Assembly (NCBI RefSeq): GCF_905220565.1
Contig: NC_059398.1
Span: forward strand, 16,141,210 to 16,205,209
From: Melitaea cinxia
Lineage: Eukaryota; Arthropoda; Insecta; Lepidoptera; Nymphalidae
DNA: 64,000 bases
Direction of reading: 5' to 3'
In this document: positions 1 through 12,044 of the stretch, piece after piece
Position numbering within the stretch: the first letter of the stretch is position 1
How the letters are laid out: each line of letters opens with the position of its first letter
Notes under the pieces: generated by a model
Databases searched by the model: none
What the model was told of the DNA's origin: nothing
What the model saw: only the letters and a program-made list of their open reading frames with translations
Position numbers and translations under genes: made by a program

Positions 1-39
1 ATAGGAAAAATCGTCCGTGATATTCTAAAGAATAATAAA

Positions 40-215
40 CATCTTAAACATACGGTCGTCTGTTCGTAAGGCAGTCAATGCAATGCCTATATATTAGGTA
101 AAAGGCGGCTTACCTACATATTTTTGTAAATAAATTACACATTTATAAGTAAATATATAAATTATACCGCAACGGACGGGATCGAACCCACCATCCCCTG
201 GAGCAGAAAAGAAAT
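40..215 (-). repeat. Degraded tRNA-derived SINE (family S1)
   Basis: The stretch contains a B-box-like ATCGAACCCA at about 181-190 reading leftward. It shares a tail (ACGGTCG, then a run ending near AAATAAAT) with 30110-30262 and with the reverse strand of 41745-41990. Together these suggest one tRNA-derived SINE family. The copy is diverged and its ends are unclear. The rest of 1-780 shows no gene that I can support. Confidence 0.4.
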
Positions 216-813
216 TATTGCAAACTACGCAACTATTTCATAACTATTTTGGTGCTATTTAAAACAAATATAATTTTGGTACATTAATGAATTCTGAAAT
301 GAAATTGCTATAAGCAATTACTGATGGAAATTACTAGAAAGAAATCGGTCAGTGAGATTAAATCAAAGCATTATATTTAATCATTTACGTCTTTTAGTAG
401 CCACGGGGTATGGTAATGACGATATTACAGCTTTAATATTGAAATTATAAGAAGCAAAATAACAAACGTTTTATTACTTAATACCAGTTATTATACCGAG
501 CTTAAAGAAAGTTTAAGAGAATTTATTATAAATTACTATGGAAATAATGACAAAGTAATTCCAGTACTAGCTGATCTGTAAGTCATCGCCGTGTCTTGCG
601 AACTGTCAAATGTTTTTAAGTTATTAAATAATCTTTGTTTATTAACTATTCTAAAATTTAAAAAAAATCTACGTGCCATTTGCGAAGTTGTGCAATTTTG
701 TAATATTGTAAGCCATTAAAATGAATGAATAATATTTACGTTTTCTGTAATTTGAAAACTTTATATAAAAAAAAAATTTAGGAGACGATCGCGCAGCGAA
801 TGAAAACTGATCG

Positions 814-1725
814 CTGTAGGCCCGTGGGAAGCCCCAAGTACCGCTGCGAGGACGAGGTGAATAGAGACTTTTTTTTTTTTTTTTTTATAGATGGGGAAAT
901 GCTATTTACGCACTGACCCCGCCACCCGAGAGTGACGGGAGTGTGGAGCTCCCGGCGTGTGGTGCAATGCCAGACTATCCACTAAAACCCACATCTTTTA
1001 TCCGCCGGCAGCTTAGTGGGGACGCAGTGTGACCGCTTGCGCATACTACCACCACGCCCCCGGTGATGGCCTTTCGGCCCCGTCGGAAGGGACGCTCAAC
1101 CGTTCCAAGTTAATTCCACCGCCGTCTGCAGGTGGGAGACGAGGTCCAGGAACTGCCCCAACACCAGGCCGCACCTGGCAGCCCCACAGAAACTGCAGGG
1201 CGCCCAGCGCTACCCGGAAGCATGCGCTTGCGCGCCTTAGAGCGGGCGAGCGAACCCGCCCACTCCGTCCGCCGCGTGGGGGGAGAGAAAACCCCGACCC
1301 TCACGTCACCGCGCCGTCTCAGCGCCACTCACACCGCCGCGCCTCCGCGCCAACACACCCGCGCTCACAAGTCCACTCTGCTGACCAGAGCGGTACCCGG
1401 AGCGCATCGTCTGGTTTTGGTCCGCGGGGGTCCGAAGACCCCTACCACCCGCAGTCGTGAGACCACAGGCGGCGTTCCCCTATCCGCCACCCGGGGGACG
1501 CGCCCAGTAGAAGTCCAGCAACTCCTCCCCTTGGAGCCTAGGTCCCAGACCTAAGTCTGGGGCCTGGGCTCCAAAGGCCTGGGAGGTGAATAGAGACCTG
1601 CGCGAGCTGGTGACAGCTGACTGGCGCGAGATGGTTCTGGACCGGAATCGCTGGAAACTTGTGGTGCCGGAGGCCAAGATCCACTACGGGTCACTGAACC
1701 AGAGGAGTAGTAGTAAAGTACAACA
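814..1725 (+). pseudogene. Non-LTR retrotransposon ORF2 C-terminal remnant, split by an insertion
   Basis: Two blocks join into one reading frame when 869-1597 is removed. The first, 817-868, encodes RPVGSPKYRCEDEVNRD. The second, from 1598, continues LRELVTADWREMVLDRNR and ends near SLNQRSSSK. Such a segment is typical of the extreme C-terminus of ORF2 in insect non-LTR retrotransposons, so the role was part of a retrotransposon polyprotein and not a host function. Upstream coding sequence is missing, so this is a 5'-truncated dead copy. The GC content is high compared with the flanks. The LINE clade cannot be assigned from so short a piece. Confidence 0.65.
869..1582 (-). mobile_element. 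GC-rich poly(A) retroposon inserted in the LINE remnant
   Basis: The 714-bp insert is bounded by a perfect 15-bp direct repeat, GAGGTGAATAGAGAC, at 854-868 and 1583-1597. It begins on the plus strand with a run of T, so on the minus strand it ends in a poly(A) tail. That is the signature of target-primed reverse transcription. The body is strikingly GC- and CpG-rich. It resembles a non-LTR element 3' UTR, or a processed RNA copy, and has no long credible ORF. Open frames at 1029-1460 and 1132-1554 are low-complexity GC artefacts. The insertion postdates the LINE it interrupts. Confidence 0.75.
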
Positions 1726-2160
1726 AAATATTAAAAAACCTTATAAAAATACGACTAGAATTGGTCGCGAAATACATAACCTGTCTTATAAATTGCATGT
1801 CTTAAAGAGCCTTCTTATGATATTATTACTTATGCCACGTATAATAAAATATATAGAACAATTTCCATAATCTTAGTTTAATTAAAAGATGTCTATAAGC
1901 AATCCCATACAAAAACAAATATACTTAACAATTTTATGTCGCAATACCGATTTTATATCCGTTAATGAACTAATGTGTGCAGCATCTTCATCGATTAAGG
2001 GCCGGTTCCACCAGTTATGAATACAGTTTATCCTGCACATAAGTTACGAATAGACTTTAACAGCAGGAGGTAGAATAAGCCATTGGGACCGGTTTATCCT
2101 CAATAAACTACAATAATAAACCTACTAGTATCAAAATTACGATTAGAAATATACTATAAA

Positions 2161-2333
2161 CTAGTTTTTACTCGCGGCTTCACTCGTATTGATTTTTTTT
2201 AATGCAAATCATCCTATGATATTTCTAATACCTCCAAATCTATGGTACAAAGTTTCATGATGATCGGTTAAGTAGTTTTCGCGTGAAAGCGTAACAAACA
2301 AACTTACATTCACATTTATAATATTAGTAGGGA
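2161..2333 (-). mobile_element. Short non-autonomous Helitron
   Basis: Read on the minus strand it starts TCCCTACTAATATTATAAAT and ends with CTAG next to T, as Helitrons do. The internal text matches the common lepidopteran helitron segment around GCGTGAAAGCGTAACAAACA. About 170 bp remain, so it is internally deleted. Confidence 0.6.
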
Positions 2334-2785
2334 TATAGTGGGATTCAAAGGCGAAAAAGAAAAATACATTGTTAACTTCTATCTGTTAGATACCGTCATC
2401 CGTCAAATAGAGTTATCCACGACCGATGACATAGACCCTAAATGGTAAAAAGTTGGAATTATCTACCGCGTTCCAGTTTCATACAAGTGTAGATAAAATT
2501 GTGTGATACGTATATCTTATGGTTACGAAACTAATAATTACATAAATTTCAATGTATATTAACTATCGGTTTCAGTTGTACATAATTAATTTAGTTTAAA
2601 CATGGAAATTAATTTGAAAAAAACCGTTTTTAAGACGGTTTGTGAACATTGACTTTGGTTTTTTTTTGTGACAGATAATATTATACCATATAGTAAACTA
2701 AGAGCTATGACATTTAAGCTTTTACACTTGTACAGGGCAACAATACATTTTGTTTATAGTTTTTTTTTCAATGATGTCAAAAAGC

Positions 2786-3010
2786 ACAAATCCATCATCA
2801 TGTGTCATGTGGGATGTCATATAATTAAACTCCTCACACTCAATGGCCCCTGCAAACATTTACTCCTGTGTCAGCGGTCCAGAAACACAGACAATACACG
2901 ACCACAATAGCCCAGACCATGACAAACATATGTATGGCTAAGACAAATGTTCGCCATGAGCGGGAATCGCAACAGCCATGACCTATGACCGCTACACAAA
3001 CGCGTTATGT
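2786..3010 (-). repeat. Degraded SINE (family S2)
   Basis: The segment is related to 44215-44432 and 47367-47590 (shared CCCAGACCATGACAAACAT and CCTGTGTCAGCGGTCC blocks) but is strongly diverged. The tRNA-like head at the right end is eroded. Confidence 0.5.
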
Positions 3011-3669
3011 ACCTAATGTACAAATAATACAGAAAACTAGTTACCAAATTTATAAATCAACAAATTTCTAACAAAATATGGTTCGTAATTTTGTCCCGCT
3101 TAACAGTTTAAAATAGTTTCACATATAAAACAGATTCGATTATATAACATTTTCAAAAAAGTTTAATTTCTATATTTTTATGCAAGTAGAATTTCGTCGC
3201 CAATGTATTAAACATAATACTAAATGAGAGTCAACTGTAAAATTTGTAATTACTAAGCATCCTGATAAGACCGGTGTAGGAAACGATTGAATTAAACACA
3301 TAAAAATACTAGTCGTATTATTACTACAACACACAAACATTTAACTTTATGTTCCAAAGAAACTGGTTTTTAATTTAACTAAGAAATTTGAATATATTTA
3401 ATGAATTTAAAATGAAAGCCATAGAATTTAGAAAAAGGTACGTATAAAATTAATGGATATAACTTTGTCATTTTATGTTTCTAATTGGCACCCTGGGAAG
3501 TTAGACATCGATTGAAGTTACGATTAACAAATACGCCTTGGCAAAGATTATAAAAAAAACATTTTCATAAACAAAATAAAAATATTATTTAGTTCAGTTC
3601 TTTGCTTAGTGGCTTTTAGTTGTGTCAGTTTGACACGAAATCATTAAACATTATTTATATTAATTAAAT

Positions 3670-3790
3670 ATTCATTTGAAATGCCAAAAGCACAGATGAT
3701 TTTGCCAATGTCACTTAGAATAGAGAAAACACAAAGGAGATTGATTGGTACGGTCGAGACTACAACCTTAATAGAATTTGAAGACCGATG
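3670..3790 (+). repeat. Dispersed repeat with GCACAGATGAT core
   Basis: The core GCACAGATGATTTTGCCAAT followed by CACAACCTTAATAGAATTT-like text recurs at 10241-10375, 25940-26080 and 38515-38570. I do not recognise the family. It has no coding capacity. Confidence 0.5.
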
Positions 3791-5028
3791 ACATAGTACG
3801 TATTTTGATGTTAACATTTAACATAAATCAACGTTTTTAAAGGTTATATAGCTAATTAAAAGATAATTAACATATTTTCAACAGCTTTAAGTTGCATTCA
3901 ATATAGTTGTCACTTCTTCAGTTCCAGAATGGAGAAATGGTTAGGCGTAAGTGGCATATTTTTGATATAATATGGTCTCAATCTAGTTTTTCATATAAAG
4001 ATGTTAGGAAGAATATAGCAGTAGTATAGCTGAATTACATTAACAAAAATAAAGACATTTCAACGCACATTATTTTCTTTTTATTGCTAATGAATGTGTT
4101 TGAAGAATATTTCTAGCAATAAATAAAATAAAATAAAAATAAATATAATAATTTTTAGTGATGTGTTTCAATGTCCCAATAAAACATTTAGGTGTGTAAT
4201 TTAATACATTTTAATTTTTAATTTGCGTTATCCTTTGTTTGTGATCACGGTGATCTATACAGCTTGTGTCTTCTCCATCCAACGTGTCATTGGCGACACG
4301 TAACTTGAATTTAGCTCATACAAAACAAACTTATCAACACTATAACAGTAAATGGATTGTTCAATTAAAGGAACACAAAAAGTACTGTATTTAATGACGT
4401 AACGCTAATGACAAACAGTCGAGTAACTCGTACAAGTGACTGGTACAAGCGAGTAATCAACAGCGGTAAACAGACGTCAATCAGAACACCACAATAGTAT
4501 TTCGTTACTGCGAGTACCGACAACCGAATACTGTCGTATTGTTGTTTCGGTTTGCGCAATACTCACCGCAGTTATGAAAATACTGTATACTAAACGCGCT
4601 ACACGGTTTTACCGGGAAAAAAAATTGTCATCAAATATATTGAATGGCATAAATACCTCACTACTGATTATAAAATAGAAAAATAATATTTGGAAAACCG
4701 GACATAGGTAGTAATGTAGGATTAACGTTCTACTATTTGCGGCATTATTATCACATACCGAAAAATATAAAAGAGCACTTGTAGGATTCAGGATATGTAT
4801 GGCAACTGAGCCAACATAAAAGGAAAAATATTAGAATTAACTAGAAATCTCTGGACATTAATCGCTTAGCGGTTTCTATACCGTCTGGCTGTCGTACTGG
4901 TGAGTATTGCAGTGCAATGCCGCAAGTTATTCGTACAATCAGTTACTTTTTTGGGGTTTTCCAGAGGTTGTTCAAATAATTTTTAGCTTCTGGATAGAAA
5001 ACTCTGAGTACTAGAGATTATAATTTTA
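3791..5028. other. Unassigned AT-rich intergenic DNA
   Basis: I see no gene, RNA or clear mobile element. A 64-codon frame at 4365-4559 on the minus strand has no family features and looks accidental. Confidence 0.4.
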
Positions 5029-5226
5029 CTAGCGACCCGCCCTGGCTTCGAACGGTTGCAAAATCTATCAGTATTCTTCTACTATATTATGCATTTATTA
5101 TTCATATAAACCTTCCTCTGGAATCATTCTATTTACTAAAGAAAACCGCATCGAAATTCGTTGCGTAGCTTTAAAGATCTAAGCATGCAGGCAGCGGAAA
5201 GCGACTTTATTTTATAATATGTAAAG
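5029..5226 (-). mobile_element. Short non-autonomous Helitron
   Basis: The left edge is CTAGCGACCCGCCC, the reverse complement of a Helitron 3' end. The inside matches 26083-26285 and 46186-46901 (CGCATCGAAATTCGTTG, AAAGATCTAAGCAT). The 5' end near 5226 is diverged. Confidence 0.55.
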
Positions 5227-6690
5227 TTATGGATATAACGTAAGTGACACACGTTGAAAAACTAGAATAAGCAGTTTTAAAACAGTCTGTTTTCATAAAT
5301 TCCATGACGCTTCAATTATTTATTTTGGCTGTCGTAACTCAGAAATCCTACAATACATGGATCTCTGTAAATGCATAAAAATGTAAAAAAAATTGCATTA
5401 AAATTAGTAGAATAAGTGTGAGAAAAAACTTTGAAAACGATTTTTTTAAAGCCTTATTTTAAACGTAGCGTTTATTAAGTTCGTTATCAAGACTACATAT
5501 TAATAATTTGAAAATCTAGTAAGTTTGGTCACACTATTGCATTTTCTAATTACACTACAGTCCATTGAACTTGGCGCTTCAGTTCTATCGGTTATCATCT
5601 CAGAATATGTTTATTAGAAATGCTAAGTGTGATAATTTTTTTATCCAATACTACCAATATACCTATATGAAAATACTGCAGGAATATTATATATTATTTT
5701 TATATTCGACAACTACAAAAATGTTTGTATGTGTATTGTAGTATTTATTACGTATGTTATTCACAACGAATATATTTAAAAAAAATTTAAGTACAAAATG
5801 TCTAAGATCTGTCCCAGCTGTTAGCGAATAAATATTTGCAGTTTTTAATAAAACAATAAAATAAAGCTCGCAATTTATTAAAAAAAAAATTTCACAATAT
5901 TAAGAAACAACAAAAAAATATATATAACAACAACATTTTTATCAATGGGTTTTCTATAAAGCTATCTGTTCAAAGGTAATAATCGAGCAAGAGGTCAATG
6001 ACTCGATATCACATAGCGCAATACTCTCCATATTTAGTTTATTTTGTAAATACTTCCTTAAAAAATCGATTCAGAATTTTTTGATCATAAATAAATTTAC
6101 ATTTACACACCATTTAAGTAAATTATTATATAAACAAAACTCAACTTTTTTTTTTGGTTTCAACTTCTAGGAATTTTTAGTCATATCTTGTTATATTATA
6201 GCCTAAAACTTCCCCTATTATTATATTCCTCATTATTTCTCCGAACATGCAATTATAAGAAAAAAAATTCAGTAATACTAATATTAGCGCATTTATAACC
6301 TTTTTATTACGGGTTTTTATTCAATAAAACTTTTAAGATTTAAAAATAGAAAATAGTAATTAAAAGAGCATTAAATTTTGAAATTACGAGGTACCAAGCC
6401 GTTGCAGAAAGTTATACATTTTATAGTTTTACTTTTAATTGTGCTAATATAACTTTGAATAAAAACTTTTTTTATTGTTTGATCTAAAAATTATCTGTCA
6501 GGTTAATATAACTTAATTTTTTTTTCTTTTTTTTTTAGTTTATGCGGTTTAATTTAATTCTATATTATTTTTCTTCGATGTTGTCAAAATTTACATAGAT
6601 TTTTTATATGTATTTAATTAAACTATCACTTTATTTGCAAACTTTGTCCTATATTAGATGTTAACCACGTGTTCTCAAAAAGGGTATCAA
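5227..6690. other. Unassigned AT-rich intergenic DNA
   Basis: The stretch is very AT-rich with many homopolymer runs. I see no gene or clear element in it. Confidence 0.4.
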
Positions 6691-6699
6691 GTCTTACTG

Positions 6700-6872
6700 G
6701 GGTTACGCTTTATCCGTCTCGGGTGAACGACCGGCGAAATAAAACAAACAAACAAACGCGACGCCGTTCCCACGGTGTCATGACATTTCCACTTTTTCAG
6801 AATCGAATTCACGATGCCCATTGTTGTGTCAGCTGATGTCTTTATCTGGTTGAATGTTTTATTTTTCATCAC
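6700..6872 (-). pseudogene. Possible Tc1/mariner-type helix-turn-helix fragment
   Basis: The minus-strand frame encodes a segment with the spacing of the second helix-turn-helix of a Tc1-like transposase: residues near TFNQIKTSADTTMGIVNSI followed by LKKWKCHDTVGTASR. In that family the domain binds transposon ends. The frame then runs into a repetitive TTTG stretch and a stop. No catalytic domain or inverted repeats were found nearby. The similarity is judged by eye and could be chance. A LINE remnant is the alternative. Confidence 0.3.
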
Positions 6873-7319
6873 AGAATAGTCATATAGACTACAAAATTAT
6901 TTATTTTGATTATGATAATTGTTGTCTTTATTTTTGATTTTGATATTTTGGTTATGATGATGATAAAGTGTCACTTTCTTTTTTTAAATATTATAAATGT
7001 TGAACTGTATTAATGTACATTTAAACTTCAAATATTTGAATTATTTATGATTTTTTGTGTTTTTAAGCCATGTATTCCAAAGTGTATATATATTTACTTT
7101 AAATATTAATTATTTTTATTTATTTTTATGTTATTAATTGATTATTATTAATTAAATTTTATTTATTAACTTCTAATAATTAACTACTACTTAACTATTT
7201 CCTATTACTTACGACTGCTCCACTGTGTAGAAATGGACTCCCGGCTAGACTGTCCTGATAACTGTATATATACTAAGTGCGCTTAAAAACATTCATAGCG
7301 CGATTCAGACTCAGTTCGC

Positions 7320-7640
7320 GTAATTTCTTTCAGGCTATCCTGATCTGGACCGGACCAGGTCCTGATCTAGTATGCGTTACCACACTTGATAATATTTTAT
7401 ATCAGTCTATCCTGATCTGGACCGGACCGGGTCGTGATCCAGTATGCCTTACCATACTTGATTATATTTTACATCAGGCTATCCTGATCTGGACCGGACC
7501 GGGTCCTGATCCAGTATGCCTTACCACACTTGATTATATTTTATATCAGGCTATCCTTGTCTGGACCAGACCTGGTCCTGATAGAGCTTGCTGGATCTGG
7601 CCTCATTCTATCCTGATCCAGTCCAGATACATGATCTGAT
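7320..7640 (+). repeat. Minisatellite, 72-bp period, about four copies
   Basis: The unit landmark (A)GGCTATCCTGATCTGG starts at 7333, 7405 (GTCTATCC), 7477 and 7549, an exact 72-bp spacing. Each unit holds the partly palindromic GACCGGACCGGGTC and an AT-rich half ending TTATATC. Because 72 is a multiple of three, a 120-codon frame stays open at 7277-7639, encoding a 24-residue repeat (ILIWTGPGPDPVCLTTLDYI). Nothing else suggests that it is translated. The last unit is the most diverged. Confidence 0.85.
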
Positions 7641-7947
7641 TGAGCCTGACCTTTTTCTAGTCGGGTAGCCGACCTGTGCCCACTTCGTTGGGCGGTAATT
7701 ATTATTTTTGTGATGCAAATACTCGTATAATTATAGTAAAATTTTCATCTCGCACGCATTTTTTTGACTTGATTTACAAATACTATTATTTTTCACGGAA
7801 TTTTTGTTCAATAACAATAAAATAAAGTCTGTATCACTCCTAAATATGTAGCTTTCTGTTAGTGAAAGAATTTTCATGATCGAATCAGTACGTGCGAAGA
7901 CTACCCCTAAATAAACAAAGAAACTTTACCTCTTTATATTATTAGTA

Positions 7948-8030
7948 TCATCATCACATCAGCCTTTTGCAGTCCACTACTGGACATAGGCATCCACAAG
8001 TTAACGCCAAAAATGGCGTACGATAATATA
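7948..8030 (+). repeat. LINE 3'-end fragment (family C)
   Basis: The text ATCATCACATCAGCC...CAGTCCACTACTGGACATAG...GCCAAAAATGGCGT corresponds to the start of 59938-60240. It is a short 3'-region remnant of a non-LTR retrotransposon. Confidence 0.5.
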
Positions 8031-8584
8031 AGCTATAATATGAGTATAGATAAGTAAAAAGGCTATGTTATGTACATATGAATCCTATTATATATATAAA
8101 ACGGATAGGTACAGAATGAAAGGATTACATAAGAACAAGAATTGTTAATAAACCATAAAATTACAAAATGAATCCTGCACATGTTATACATAACATAGAT
8201 GCGCCATTCGATGTTAATTCAGAGTTCTCACAATCAAAAATGCGGAACAGACACACGGACAACCGTCTCGTTAACACGCAGGCCAGTCCCTGACCTACGC
8301 GCACGGTAAACGGGCACGCGGTGCGATTGACAATTTACGACTACAAAAGAGAATAAAGTTAACGGATACAGTACAAAACACTTACGGATGTTTAATAAAT
8401 ATGCAAAAGGTGCGATTTAAGATCGGGTTAACAGTGGGGTAAGATATTGGCTATGAAAAAGTAGATTATGTTTATCATCGTCTGAATCATGTCTGTGTAA
8501 CACAGAATCGCACAAAAAGCCTAAATTTAGATTCCTCCCCTTAGTTTTTACACTCTTAAACCTTCTTTACATATACCTAAGTCG

Positions 8585-8830
8585 GCAAACAAGCGTACGA
8601 CGCTCCTGATGGTATGCGATTACCGTAGCTTATATACGCCTGAAACACCAGAAACATCGCAAGCGCGTTTCCGACCCTATCCCCAAGAGCTCTGGTTGCC
8701 TTACTCACCAACAGGAACACAAGACTGCTGGAAAACAGTTCTATTTGGCTGCGTCGAAGTACTACCCCAGTCGGGTTGCTCCATATTTTGAGCAGAAAAT
8801 TTTTTGCTGTGCCCTACTTCAGTTCAGCTG
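8585..8830 (-). repeat. LINE 3'-end copy (family B)
   Basis: This is a minus-strand copy of a dispersed 3' tail whose marks are CTGGAGCAGCCCGACTGGGG, a GCTTTCAAGCAGT dyad and TAGGCTACGGTAATCGCTTA-like text. Related copies occur at 8955, 11575, 32813, 35818, 47330, 53105 and 62515. Repeated capture of only the tail points to 5'-truncated LINE insertions. No coding sequence remains. Confidence 0.65.
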
Positions 8831-8954
8831 TTGAAAAAGTTTGCATAAATCGTACTTATTTGTCATGATCAGGGAGTTTTTGTTCGTGATGTTTGTCGGA
8901 CCCTTAACTGATACGTAGGGAGCCGTTTATTACGAAGTAAATAATTATGGTATA

Positions 8955-9110
8955 CAAATAGTATTATGTTCCTGTGGTGAGTAAGTTGATCAGAGGTCCA
9001 GATTAGGTTAAGGTCGGTGACACGCTTGCAATGTTCCAGGTGTTGCAGGCGTCTAAAGGTTATGACATTCGTTTACCATCAAGCGGACCGTACGGCTGTT
9101 ACTTTTACAA
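8955..9110 (+). repeat. LINE 3'-end copy, partial (family B)
   Basis: Only the distal part of the tail is present, from GTTCCTGTGGTGAGTAAG to the ACCATCAAGCGG region. It faces the copy at 8585-8830 in the opposite direction. Confidence 0.55.
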
Positions 9111-9192
9111 TATAAAAAATATATAGAAAACCGAGAAAGTTCTTACTTACAAGACTCTTAATAATTAAAACAGAATAAATACATATAAGAAA

Positions 9193-9393
9193 CTAGCTGA
9201 CCCGGCGAACTTCGTATCGCCTAACAGTCGATTCTTTAATTTTATTAATTTTTTTTTTTTGAATTTTTCTCTCCGTAAGAACCATCCTCGTACTTCAAGG
9301 AATATTTTAAAAAAAGAATTAGCGAAATCGGTCCAACCGTTCTCGAGTTTTGCGCTTAGCGACACATTCAGCGACTCATTTTTATATTATAGA
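9193..9393 (-). mobile_element. Non-autonomous Helitron, 201 bp
   Basis: Reversed, it starts TCTATAATATAAAAATGAGT and ends GGGTCAGCTAG before T. It is the same family as 12213-12505 and 23428-23717, with about 90 bp deleted in the middle. A GGCGA/TCGCC hairpin precedes the 3' end. Confidence 0.8.
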
Positions 9394-9794
9394 AGACTAG
9401 TACAGTAAACAGTATAAACAAAAATAATAAACACAAACTGTCAGAAAATATAAAATAACGAGTTTTTTAAAGCATCGTCTGCCATACTAGTCTATTTGTG
9501 ATGTCGTAAAACTTACAACAGAAAATTGTAGCCGTGCTTTTACAATTCTGTAACTTTAAAATGTAATAATTAATTGGTGTTTTATTGTATGCAACTACAT
9601 AATTTAATATAAGTTCATGATTTGTTTTACTGTTTATTACTGCTCTGCTTTTAGACTGCTCTATACATCATATTAAAAAAAAATTGTTCGCTTAAACGTA
9701 ATATTTATTTCTTTACTTTTATTACCTTTCGCTTGTTTTTACTTCAAACGTTACGTCAAAACAAAATAACATCATATTTAAACGAATATTATAT

Positions 9795-10225
9795 TTTTAG
9801 GGTACCGTACCTAAAAAGAAAAAAACAGAACCCTTTATAGGCCACTTTGTTGTTCGTCCGTTTGTCTGTCAAGACCCTTTTTCTCAGGAACAGGTTGAGG
9901 TATGAAGCTGAAATTCATATCAAATACTTAGGTCTACTGTCCCTTGGAGCTGTAAAAAAATCAAACTTCTAAGCCAACGCAATCAAAAGATACAGCCCTT
10001 TATAGTGAAAATTTTCGACACTCGCAAGGAAATCAAAACCTACAGGGTACTTCCCATGAACTCAGAATCTCGAAATTTAATACGAAGCAACGTTTTATAG
10101 CACAGATAAAGAAAAATTGTGAAAAGGTTAAATTTTTAGTTACACCATATAATATAAATATATTTAATAACTTTTGTACGGAACTCTCGATGCGCGAGTC
10201 GGACTTCCACCTGGCCGGTTTTTTT
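9795..10225 (+). repeat. Dispersed lepidopteran repeat, GGGTACCGTAC to GGCCGGTTTTT
   Basis: The segment opens with AGGGTACCGTACCTAAAAAG and closes with GCGCGAGTCGGACTTCCACC before GGCCGGTTTTT. I recognise these end motifs as those of a common non-coding repeat in Lepidoptera. No open frame is present, and its transposon class is unknown to me. Confidence 0.5.
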
Positions 10226-10240
10226 CATTTGAATTCATGG

Positions 10241-10375
10241 CTTTAAATAGTGTCACAATAGCACAGATGATTTCGCCAATGTCACTTGAATGGAGAAGAC
10301 GCGAAGATTGGTCGGTGCGGTAGAGACAACAACCTTAATAGAATTTTGAGGATCAGTATTTTATGATCAATCATT
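10241..10375 (+). repeat. Dispersed repeat with GCACAGATGAT core
   Basis: This copy matches 3670-3790, with the sequence AATAGCACAGATGATTTCGC and then ACAACCTTAATAGAATTT. It directly follows the preceding repeat. Confidence 0.5.
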
Positions 10376-10734
10376 AACTTAAAAAACATTATCTTTCGAA
10401 ATAATTATTTAGTTTATTCTGGCAGTGTATATATATAAAAAAAATAAATTTGTGTCAAATGCAACAGTCATGCTCGATTCGCTGTATTTTCCGTATTCGA
10501 TTACGAGGGCGTTGATAGCTAAGTGTTTGCTTTGAACGAAATTAGTTTCACTTGCACGCCAGATTCAGAGCGAGTAAACACAGGCGAGTAACATACACTT
10601 CTGTAAATGTAATTCATGCTTACCGTATATTGTTTACGCTTTGTTAATTTATATGCACTTTCCGTTACGGTAGCTAAACCCACCCGGGAGTAATATATTC
10701 GTTTAAAAGGATAGTAACGTTTTAATTGTAATTA

Positions 10735-11045
10735 TTGGGGTATCTTTTCATACAATCGTTTCAGAAATCTGGAGAAATAAACAAAATCGAGAGAGATAAA
10801 TTAAAAATCGTCAAAATCGTTGCACTCATTAAAAAGTTATGCGGATTTTCGAGGGTTCCCCTCGATTTCTCTAGGTTCCCATCATCAGATCCTGGTTTTC
10901 TTATCATTAGTACCATCCTTGGGATATATCTCCTTACCAATAAAAAAAAAGAATTATCAAAATTGGCTCATAAACGACGATATTATCCCTGAACATACAT
11001 AAAAAATATATACGGTCGAATTGAGTAGCCTCGTCCTCTTATGAA
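10735..11045 (-). repeat. Diverged copy of the AACCGACTTC repeat family
   Basis: Reversed, the segment reads AATTATTCGACCGT-like, then CCAATTTTGATAATTC, GGAGATATATCCCAAGGATG and GAAAATCCGCATAACTTTTT. These are the internal module of 24240-24981. Short open frames on the plus strand follow the repeat and are not genes. Confidence 0.5.
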
Positions 11046-11574
11046 GTCGGTTAGAAAATCAATAGCATAAAATTATTCATATAAATTACCATCGCATAAG
11101 CCAGGTAGACTAACTCAAAGTTCCAAGCATTCGTTCAACAAAGAGACGAATTCCTCAAAATTAGTAGTTGATTTAAGATGAAATGCGAACTTAATTGAAA
11201 TCTAAAACATGAGAGATCGCATCTGACATGTTATGGCACGTCGCTGGACGTTATTCCAGTCTCCTGACTCAACAATTGTTCTGCGAAACTTATAAATAGG
11301 CCTAGTAAAGTGCCACTGATTGACTTGAAATGCATTTACATCGCGCGAGAAATATGTTTAAACAGTGTTTGTAGATTGTGTTCAATTTTACTAGTAATCT
11401 AAACACTGTGTTAAATTTAATGATAGACATTTTCGTTTGGAGAAAGATGACATCGTGTGATGAGAATAAATGTTACTTTCAAGATATTTTTGACGCGCGA
11501 ACTACGTGTAAATATTAAATTACACGTTTTGTTTATTTGTCGTTTTCATTTAAAACTGAGGTAGATAGAATACA

Positions 11575-11815
11575 GCAATATCCTGCTCAAAATCTGGAGC
11601 AGCTCGACTGGGGAAGTACCTCGACCTTACAGAAGATCACAGCTAAATAGTAATGCTTTCAAGCAGTGTTGTATGTATTGGTGAGTAAGGTGACCGAAGC
11701 TTCTGTGGAGAGGGATTGAGGTTGGGACGTTCGGCTTCTGGTTTTATAGGTGTCTATAGGCTATGTTGATTACTTATCATCGGGCAACCATACGCTTGTT
11801 TTCCGACCTAGTTGT
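11575..11815 (+). repeat. LINE 3'-end copy (family B)
   Basis: The copy is near complete: ATCCTGCTCAAAATCTGGAG, GACTGGGGAAGTACCTCGAC, TTTCAAGCAGTGTTG and ATCGGGCAACCATACGCTTG. Confidence 0.7.
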
Positions 11816-12044
11816 ATGAAAAATAAAAAATAAAACGCAATACTAAAATCTGAAAGTATTTTGCCGCCATGTAAATATTTGCTTATTCTATAAATTATAT
11901 TAAGTATTATTAGGTATAGTACTGTGACGGCATCTATCGCGCGACATACGAACTACGTAACTAAGAACTGACGTATCCTACATCGCGATATCAAAGTTAT
12001 ATGAAACTGAAACTAGCAGCTAGCAGCTAGCAGCCAAAATTAAA

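Noticed and set aside
1029..1554. Overlapping ORFs of 140 codons in GC-rich DNA
   Set aside because: High GC removes stops in several frames at once. The segment is a retroposon insert.
8285..8330. CCCTGACCTACGCG shared with 63311-63324
   Set aside because: Only 14 bp match, with no extension, so this may be chance.
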